DNA of 55,619 bases from an uncultured Collinsella sp. (GTDB taxonomy: Bacteria > Actinomycetota > Coriobacteriia > Coriobacteriales > Coriobacteriaceae), in contig UQHK01000015.1 in the NCBI GenBank assembly GCA_900540855.1, positions 1 through 55,619 of the forward strand, written 5' to 3'. Every line of letters starts with the position of its first letter. Position 1 is the stretch's first letter. The notes below the pieces were generated by a model, which saw only the letters and a list, made by a program, of their open reading frames with translations, had not been told where the DNA came from and ran no database searches. This document shows, one piece after another, positions 50,562-55,619 of this stretch. Both the position numbers and the translations under genes were made by a program.

Positions 50562-51749
50562 ATGTCGAGCCTCACCGGTAAGTCATTGAACCCTGTTATG
50601 AATCGCAGGAGCGTTATCGCGAGCGCAGCAGGTCTGGGGGCGATGTCCATTCTAGCTGGCTGCTCCTCCAACGGCGGCGACAGCGGTTCCGCTTCGGGCG
50701 ACGCTTCGTTTAAGATCGGCACCATCGGACCGCTGACCGGCGCCAACGCGTCCTACGGCAAGTCCGTTACCCAGGGTGTCGAGCTTGGCTGCAAGGATTT
50801 CTCGACCAAGGAGCTGCCGCTTGCCAGCAAGGCCGAGGATGACCAGGCCGACGGCGAGAAGGCCGTCAACGCCTTTAACACCCTGCTCGACTGGGGCATG
50901 CAGGCCCTCGTCGGCCCGACCACCACGGGCGCGTCGGTTGCCGTTGCCGCCGAGTGCGGTAACGACCCCGAGACCTTCATGATCACTCCGTCCGCGTCCT
51001 CCGAGGACGTCACCAAGGGCAAGGATTGCGTCTTCCAGGTTTGCTTTACCGATCCCAACCAGGGCGTCAACGCTGCCAAGTTCCTGGCGCAGAAGTATGC
51101 GGACGAGAAGTTCGTGCTGTTCTATAACTCCGGCGACGCTTATTCTTCGGGTGTCGCGGATGCCTTTAAGGCCCAGGCCGCTGAGTCCAAGCTCGAGGTT
51201 GTCGACGAGGAGACCTTTAAGGACGACTCCGCCACGAGCTTTACCAACCAGCTGACCAAGGCCAAGCAGGCCGGCGCCACCATGATCTTTGCGCCGATCT
51301 ACTACACGCCAGCGTCCGTCCTGCTCAAGAACGCCAAGGACATGGGCTACGACGTCAAGATGATGGGTTGCGACGGCATGGACGGCATCCTGGGCGTTGA
51401 GGGCTTCGACACCTCTCTTGCCGAGGGTCTGCTGCTCATGACCCCGTTCTCCGCCGACGACGAGAAGAACGCCGACTTCGTCAACGCTTACAAGGATAAG
51501 TATGGCGAGACTCCGGACCAGTTTGCCGCCGACGCTTACGACGGCGTGCACGCGGTGGCCGAGGCCCTCGAGGAGGCCGGTCTTGGTGTCGACGCCGACC
51601 CGACCGAGGTCGCCGAGAAGCTGCCTAAGGCTATGCTCAAGATTACCGTTGACGGTCTGACCGGCAAGCTCACCTGGAACGATAAGGGCCAGGTCCAGAA
51701 GGAGCCCACGGCGTACGTCATCACCGACGGCAAGTACGTACAGGCCTAA
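50562..51749 (+). CDS. Branched-chain amino acid ABC transporter substrate-binding lipoprotein 2 (LivJ/K)
   Basis: This 395-residue close paralogue of the upstream gene shares long identical blocks such as SFTNQLTKAK and EGFDTSLAEG. The signal has NRRSVIASAAG and lipobox LAGC. The pocket is less conserved (GNDPETFMITPSASSEDVTKG), so specificity may differ from copy 1. GAGGAGAG is about 6 nt before the ATG. A 270-bp AT-richer gap precedes it, so it may have its own promoter. A hairpin after the stop separates it from livH. Confidence 0.9.
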   Translation: MSSLTGKSLNPVMNRRSVIASAAGLGAMSILAGCSSNGGDSGSASGDASFKIGTIGPLTGANASYGKSVTQGVELGCKDFSTKELPLASKAEDDQADGEKAVNAFNTLLDWGMQALVGPTTTGASVAVAAECGNDPETFMITPSASSEDVTKGKDCVFQVCFTDPNQGVNAAKFLAQKYADEKFVLFYNSGDAYSSGVADAFKAQAAESKLEVVDEETFKDDSATSFTNQLTKAKQAGATMIFAPIYYTPASVLLKNAKDMGYDVKMMGCDGMDGILGVEGFDTSLAEGLLLMTPFSADDEKNADFVNAYKDKYGETPDQFAADAYDGVHAVAEALEEAGLGVDADPTEVAEKLPKAMLKITVDGLTGKLTWNDKGQVQKEPTAYVITDGKYVQA

Positions 51750-51780
51750 TAAGCCGCCTTACATAGAGCGGTTTTGATCC

Positions 51781-51811
51781 CAAGCAGGGGAGGTTTGGCC
51801 TTCCCTGCTTG
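51781..51811 (+). promoter_or_regulatory. Intercistronic hairpin between livJ-like gene 2 and livH
   Basis: CAAGCAGGG (51781-51789) pairs with CCCTGCTTG (51803-51811), and GAGG with CCTT continues inside around a TTTGG loop. It is followed by GGTATC and not by T, so it more likely stabilises the upstream message or reduces read-through. This matches the usual need for more binding protein than permease. Confidence 0.55.
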
Positions 51812-51821
51812 CTTGGTATCT

Positions 51822-51841
51822 AGGGACAGTGTAACGTCCCT
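51822..51841. repeat. Short GGGAC hairpin before livH
   Basis: AGGGAC (51822-51827) pairs with GTCCCT (51836-51841) around an 8-nt loop. Its GGGACAG start resembles the core of the hairpins at 9916-9952 and 24021-24057, but the outer stem is missing. It may be a remnant. Confidence 0.35.
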
Positions 51842-51887
51842 GTTTCATACATTAACTGGAAACCTATTCGAAAGGGGGATGTGGAAC

Positions 51888-52769
51888 ATGACGGTCTTTA
51901 TCCAATACCTGGTCAACGGCCTGTCCATGGGCAGCGTCTACGCCATCATCGCGTTGGGCTACACCATGGTCTACGGTATCGCCAAGATGCTGAACTTCGC
52001 TCACGGCGACGTTATCATGGTCGGTGCCTATGTCTCGTTCTGTGCCACGTCGTATCTCGGCCTCCCGGGCTGGGCATCTGTAATTCTCTCTTGTGTGGTC
52101 TGCACCGTTCTCGGTGTTCTCATCGAGGGTCTGGCATACAAGCCGCTGCGTCAGGCGGGCCCGCTGGCCGTTCTGATCACGGCCATCGGCGTGTCTTACT
52201 TCCTGCAGAACGCCGCGCAGCTTCTGTGGGGCGCCACGCCCAAGAACTTCACTTCGCTCGTCACCTTCCAGGTGCCGGAGTTCTTGGCCAAGTTCAATGT
52301 AAGCGCCGTTTCGCTCGTCACCATCGTCGCCTGCCTGGTTATCATGGCCGGTCTGATGTTCTTTACAGGTAAGACCAAGATGGGCAAGGCCATGCGCGCC
52401 GTGTCCGAGGACAAGGCAGCCGCTCAGCTCATGGGCATCAACGTCAACCGTACCATCTCGATGACGTTTGCCATCGGCTCCGCCCTTGCCGCCATCGCCG
52501 GTGTGCTCCTGTGCTCCTACTCGCCGGTCCTGCAACCCACCACGGGCGCCATGCCTGGCATCAAGGCCTTCGACGCCGCCGTCTTCGGCGGTATCGGCTC
52601 CATCCCCGGTGCCTTTGTCGGTGGCATTCTCATCGGCATCATCGAGGCGATGGCACAGGCTTACATTTCCACGAGCCTTGCCAACTCCATCGTCTTTGGT
52701 GTTTTGATCATCGTCCTGCTCGTCAAGCCTGCCGGCCTCTTGGGCAAGTACGTCCCCGAGAAGGTGTAG
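51888..52769 (+). CDS. livH: Branched-chain amino acid ABC transporter permease LivH
   Basis: This 293-residue inner-membrane permease has about eight helices (FIQYLVNGLSMGSVYAIIALGYTMVYGI, MLNFAHGDVIMVGAYVSFC, VPEFLAKFNVSAVSLVTIVACLVIMAGLMF, and so on) with the LivH block MLNFAHGD and the EAA-like loop MGKAMRAVSEDKAAAQLMGIN. GGGGG lies about 10 nt before ATG 51888; ATG 51879, three codons upstream, is an alternative. It is followed by livM after 9 bp. Confidence 0.93.
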   Translation: MTVFIQYLVNGLSMGSVYAIIALGYTMVYGIAKMLNFAHGDVIMVGAYVSFCATSYLGLPGWASVILSCVVCTVLGVLIEGLAYKPLRQAGPLAVLITAIGVSYFLQNAAQLLWGATPKNFTSLVTFQVPEFLAKFNVSAVSLVTIVACLVIMAGLMFFTGKTKMGKAMRAVSEDKAAAQLMGINVNRTISMTFAIGSALAAIAGVLLCSYSPVLQPTTGAMPGIKAFDAAVFGGIGSIPGAFVGGILIGIIEAMAQAYISTSLANSIVFGVLIIVLLVKPAGLLGKYVPEKV

Positions 52770-52778
52770 GTGAGCGTT

Positions 52779-53858
52779 ATGAAGTTTCTTAAAGACAAGC
52801 AGACGCGTCACGACTTTGTTACGTACGCCATGTGCCTTGTGGCGTTCGCCATCGTGTTCTTTATGCAGTCCAACCATATGATTCCGCGCATGATCGCCGG
52901 TCAGCTGGTTCCCATCACGGCCTATATCGTCATGGCCATCTCCCTTAACCTCGTCGTCGGCATCGCGGGCGACTTGTCGCTGGGCCACGCGGGCTTTATG
53001 AGCGTCGGCGCCTATACGGGCATCGTCACCGCGGTCGCGCTGGAGAGCGCCGTTCCCTCCGATCCGGTGCGCCTTATCATCAGCATCGTGGTCGGTGCCA
53101 TCGCTGCCGCCATCCTGGGCTTCTTGATCGGCATCCCGGTCCTTCGCCTGAGCGGCGATTACCTGGCTATCGTGACGCTGGCCTTTGGCGAGATCATCAA
53201 AGAGATCGTCACCTGCCTTATCGTGGGCGTCGACTCCCGCGGCCTGCATGTGATCTTTAACATCACAGGTAACTCCACGATCGACGACCTGCACCTGCTC
53301 GAGGACGGCACCGCCATCATCAAGGGCGCGCAGGGCGCATCGGGCGTGTCGACGTACTCGACCTTCCTCGCCGGTGCCATCCTGGTCATGGTCGCACTCG
53401 TGATCGTGCTCAACCTGGTTCGCAGCCGTACCGGCCGTGCCATTATGGCCGTGCGCGACAACAAGATCGCTGCCGAGTCCGTGGGCATCTCCGTCACCGA
53501 GTACCGCATGATCGCCTTCGTGGTTTCCGCCGCTCTCGCCGGCGCTGCCGGAGCCCTCTTCGGCGGTAACTTCTCGCAGCTTTCCGCCACCAAGTTCGAC
53601 TTCAACACGTCCATCCTCATCCTGGTGTTCGTGGTCCTGGGCGGTCTGGGCAATATGCGCGGCTCCGTCATCGCGGCGGCGTTGCTCACGGTGCTTCCCG
53701 AGCTGCTCCGTCAGTTCTCGGACTACCGCATGCTCATCTACGCCATCGTGCTGATTCTGGTCATGATCTTTACCAACAACCCGCAGCTCAAGTCGTTCTT
53801 CGCACGCATTAAGGACCGCTTTGCTTCCAAGAAGGAGGTGGCAGCCGATGCCCAGTAA
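52779..53858 (+). CDS. livM: Branched-chain amino acid ABC transporter permease LivM
   Basis: This 359-residue permease has about ten helices, with the conserved GDLSLGHAGFMSVGAYTGIV near the first third and the EAA-type loop GRAIMAVRDNKIAAESVGISV. An alternative GTG lies 9 nt upstream of the chosen ATG. It overlaps the livG start by 11 bp. The C-terminus is basic and cytoplasmic. Confidence 0.92.
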   Translation: MKFLKDKQTRHDFVTYAMCLVAFAIVFFMQSNHMIPRMIAGQLVPITAYIVMAISLNLVVGIAGDLSLGHAGFMSVGAYTGIVTAVALESAVPSDPVRLIISIVVGAIAAAILGFLIGIPVLRLSGDYLAIVTLAFGEIIKEIVTCLIVGVDSRGLHVIFNITGNSTIDDLHLLEDGTAIIKGAQGASGVSTYSTFLAGAILVMVALVIVLNLVRSRTGRAIMAVRDNKIAAESVGISVTEYRMIAFVVSAALAGAAGALFGGNFSQLSATKFDFNTSILILVFVVLGGLGNMRGSVIAAALLTVLPELLRQFSDYRMLIYAIVLILVMIFTNNPQLKSFFARIKDRFASKKEVAADAQ

Positions 53859-54708
53859 GTTTGAGTTCAACAAGGGCAAGATGGTCCCGTATCCTTCTGG
53901 CGCCATCGTTCCCGACCGCGACCTGGGCCAGCGCCCGGCGCTCGAGTGCATCCACTTGGGCATTGAATTTGGCGGCCTTAAGGCAGTCGACGACTTTAGC
54001 CTGACCATCGGTAAGACCGAGATCGCCGGTCTGATCGGTCCCAACGGTGCCGGTAAGACCACGGTCTTCAACCTGCTCACCAAGGTGTACCAGCCCACGC
54101 ACGGTACTATCCTGCTCGACGGCGAGGACACCTCGGGCAAGTCGGTCTATCAGGTCAACCGCATGGGCATCGCCCGTACTTTCCAAAACATCCGCTTGTT
54201 CAACACTATGACGGTGGAGGACAACGTTAAGGTCGGTCTGCACAACCAGGAGCGCTACTCCGGTATTGAGGGCGTGATGCGTCTGCCGACGTATTGGAAG
54301 CACGAGAAGGCCGCCCATGAGCGCGCCATGGAGCTGCTGTCCATTTTTGACATGGAGCACCTGGCAAATGAACAGGCCGGCTCGTTGCCTTACGGCGCTC
54401 AGCGTCGTCTGGAGATCGTCCGCGCGCTTGCCACCAACCCCAAGCTGCTGTTGCTCGACGAGCCTGCCGCCGGCATGAACCCGTCCGAGACCGCGGAGCT
54501 CATGGAGAACATCGTCAAGATCCGCGACACCTTCGGCATCGCCATCATGCTTATCGAGCATGATATGTCGCTCGTTATGAACATCTGCGAGGGCATCTGC
54601 GTGCTCAACTTTGGTAAGGTCATCGCCAAGGGCACGGCCGAGGAAATCCAGAACAACGATGCCGTAATTGAGGCATATCTGGGCAAGCAGGATAAGGGGG
54701 AGAACTAA
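53848..54708 (+). CDS. livG: Branched-chain amino acid ABC transporter ATP-binding protein LivG
   Basis: This 286-residue ABC ATPase has Walker A GPNGAGKTT (about 66-74), the signature region LPYGAQRRLEIVRAL (a common LivG variant of LSGGQ), Walker B LLLLDEPAAGMNP and a switch histidine in LIEHDMSL. An N-terminal extension of about 30 residues (MPSKFEFNKGKMVPYPSGAI) precedes the usual start. AAGGAGG is about 8 nt before the ATG. Its stop is adjacent to the livF start. Confidence 0.94.
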   Translation: MPSKFEFNKGKMVPYPSGAIVPDRDLGQRPALECIHLGIEFGGLKAVDDFSLTIGKTEIAGLIGPNGAGKTTVFNLLTKVYQPTHGTILLDGEDTSGKSVYQVNRMGIARTFQNIRLFNTMTVEDNVKVGLHNQERYSGIEGVMRLPTYWKHEKAAHERAMELLSIFDMEHLANEQAGSLPYGAQRRLEIVRALATNPKLLLLDEPAAGMNPSETAELMENIVKIRDTFGIAIMLIEHDMSLVMNICEGICVLNFGKVIAKGTAEEIQNNDAVIEAYLGKQDKGEN

Positions 54709-55422
54709 ATGGCAGAGCCGATGCTTTCCGTCTACAACATCAACGTCTGGTACGGCGCTATCCACGCCATCAAGGACATCTCCTTTAACGTCAACGAGGG
54801 CGAGATCGTGGCCCTGATCGGCGCGAACGGCGCCGGTAAGTCCACGACGCTTAAAACCATCTCGGGCCTGCTGCGTTCCAAGACCGGCTCCATCAAGTTT
54901 ATGGGCGAGGACATTACCCATACGCCTGCCGATAAACTGGTGGGCAAGGGCCTGGCCCAGGTTCCCGAGGGCCGTCGCGCCTTTTTGCAGATGACGGTCG
55001 AGGAGAACCTGGAGATGGGCGCCTACACGCAGCCCAAGTCCACGGTGGCTCCGGGCCTTGAGCGCGTCTACGAGCAGTTCCCGCGCCTTAAGGAGCGCCG
55101 TCGCCAGGTCGCCGGCACCCTTTCGGGCGGCGAACAGCAGATGCTCGTTATGGGGCGCGCCCTTATGAGCAACCCCAAGCTGCTCATGCTCGATGAGCCT
55201 TCCATGGGTCTGGCGCCGATTCTGATTGAGCAGATCTTCCAGATTGTCGAGGACCTGCACAAGGCCGGTACCACGGTGCTTCTGGTCGAGCAGAACGCCC
55301 AGATGGCGCTTTCAATCGCCACGCGCGGCTACGTGCTCGAGACCGGCAAGATCACCATGACCGGCACCGGCCAAGAGCTCCTGCACGACGACAACGTCCG
55401 CAAGGCTTACCTGGGCGGCTAG
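54709..55422 (+). CDS. livF: Branched-chain amino acid ABC transporter ATP-binding protein LivF
   Basis: This 237-residue ABC ATPase has Walker A GANGAGKST (about 39-47), signature LSGGEQQML, Walker B LLMLDEPSMGLAP and switch VEQNAQM. It is usual LivF length and ends the operon. GGGGGAG lies about 6 nt before the ATG. A terminator and a long palindrome follow within 100 bp. Confidence 0.94.
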   Translation: MAEPMLSVYNINVWYGAIHAIKDISFNVNEGEIVALIGANGAGKSTTLKTISGLLRSKTGSIKFMGEDITHTPADKLVGKGLAQVPEGRRAFLQMTVEENLEMGAYTQPKSTVAPGLERVYEQFPRLKERRRQVAGTLSGGEQQMLVMGRALMSNPKLLMLDEPSMGLAPILIEQIFQIVEDLHKAGTTVLLVEQNAQMALSIATRGYVLETGKITMTGTGQELLHDDNVRKAYLGG

Positions 55423-55466
55423 GGACTTCCGCCGTTCTACCGAACGGCGGACCGGCCGACGCTGCG

Positions 55467-55564
55467 CGGGCACCAGAGCGACAACTTGTCATTCAAAGAG
55501 GGCGGCATGACCAGAAGGTCTATGCCGTCCTCTTTTCATGCCAATTTGTTCGCTCTGGTGCCCG
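55467..55564. repeat. 98-bp nested inverted repeat enclosing a terminator
   Basis: CGGGCACCAGAGCGA (55467-55481) is matched by its exact complement at 55550-55564. Inside it, GAGGGCGGCAT...ATGCCGTCCTC (55498-55533) is the core stem, followed by TTTT. The outer arms are not needed for termination, so the element may be a miniature palindromic repeat that happens to enclose, or has become, the liv terminator. Confidence 0.6.
55498..55536 (+). terminator. Terminator of the liv operon
   Basis: GAGGGCGGCATGACC pairs with GGTCTATGCCGTCCTC (one mismatch, loop AGAA), followed by TTTT. A smaller stem, CCGCCGTTC/GAACGGCGG, lies just after livF (55429-55450). Confidence 0.75.
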
Positions 55565-55619
55565 CTCGCTCATATGACCCAATCCGCTGTCAAGAGCCAC
55601 AATGGCCCCGCCGACCGCT

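Noticed and set aside
51864..54140. 758-codon minus-strand frame opposite livHMG
   Set aside because: His/Asp/Gly-rich shadow of three well-supported transporter genes, without a ribosome site or domain.

Overview
This 55.6 kb window is a gene-dense, high-GC bacterial chromosome segment with Shine-Dalgarno starts. It carries an actinobacterial DUF3516-type helicase, a coriobacterial-looking DUF559-like nuclease family and an LAxTG-type sorting signal. Together these suggest a gut Coriobacteriia, most likely Collinsella or a close relative. This is inference from protein flavour and not a database match. I see no tRNA, rRNA, CRISPR array, insertion sequence or prophage.

Layout. 1-5.5 kb: vitamin B6 synthesis (pdxST, minus strand) with a divergent MocR/PdxR regulator, then a DUF559-like nuclease gene bracketed by two copies of a 123-bp palindromic repeat, then a rubrerythrin. 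5.7-11.8 kb: an alcohol/aldehyde dehydrogenase pair, a tiny hydrophobic peptide gene, a stand-alone HIRAN protein, a metallophosphoesterase and a DUF2130 coiled-coil protein. 11.9-16.7 kb (minus strand): a Ski2-like DUF3516 helicase, a third copy of the 123-bp repeat, and two methyltransferases including a TrmB homologue. 17-21.5 kb: a membrane-anchored HTH regulator with a DUF4097 partner, Elp3, and a spermidine-synthase-like protein. 21.5-27.1 kb (minus strand): a TerB-domain protein, a BrxD-like ATPase and an Lhr-like helicase, which is the layout of the Shango anti-phage system. 27.2-31.2 kb (minus strand): a DUF554 membrane protein and a cluster of exported or membrane proteins of unknown function, one with an LAQTG sorting signal.

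31.6-35.2 kb: an FAD oxidoreductase with EtfB and ferredoxin-EtfA, resembling electron-bifurcating lactate dehydrogenase. 35.2-40.7 kb: an HD hydrolase, the AzlCD exporter, KdgT permease, a membrane GGDEF protein and an EamA transporter. 40.8-48.9 kb: fused PurL/PurQ, a cation:proton antiporter, an SDR oxidoreductase and homoserine dehydrogenase. 49.1-55.4 kb: a branched-chain amino acid (Liv) ABC transporter with two tandem substrate-binding lipoproteins.

The most unusual signals are non-coding. They are the 123-bp repeat, present three times with 18-bp inverted ends, whose first 12 bases supply the last residues and the stop codon of two unrelated genes; GGGACAG-centred hairpins with different stems; three diverged tandem hairpins after the antiporter gene; and several large palindromes. 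The pairing of the 123-bp repeat with a nuclease gene is the best candidate here for an undescribed element. A 98-residue protein at 31 kb looks like a shortened relative of that nuclease's catalytic core.
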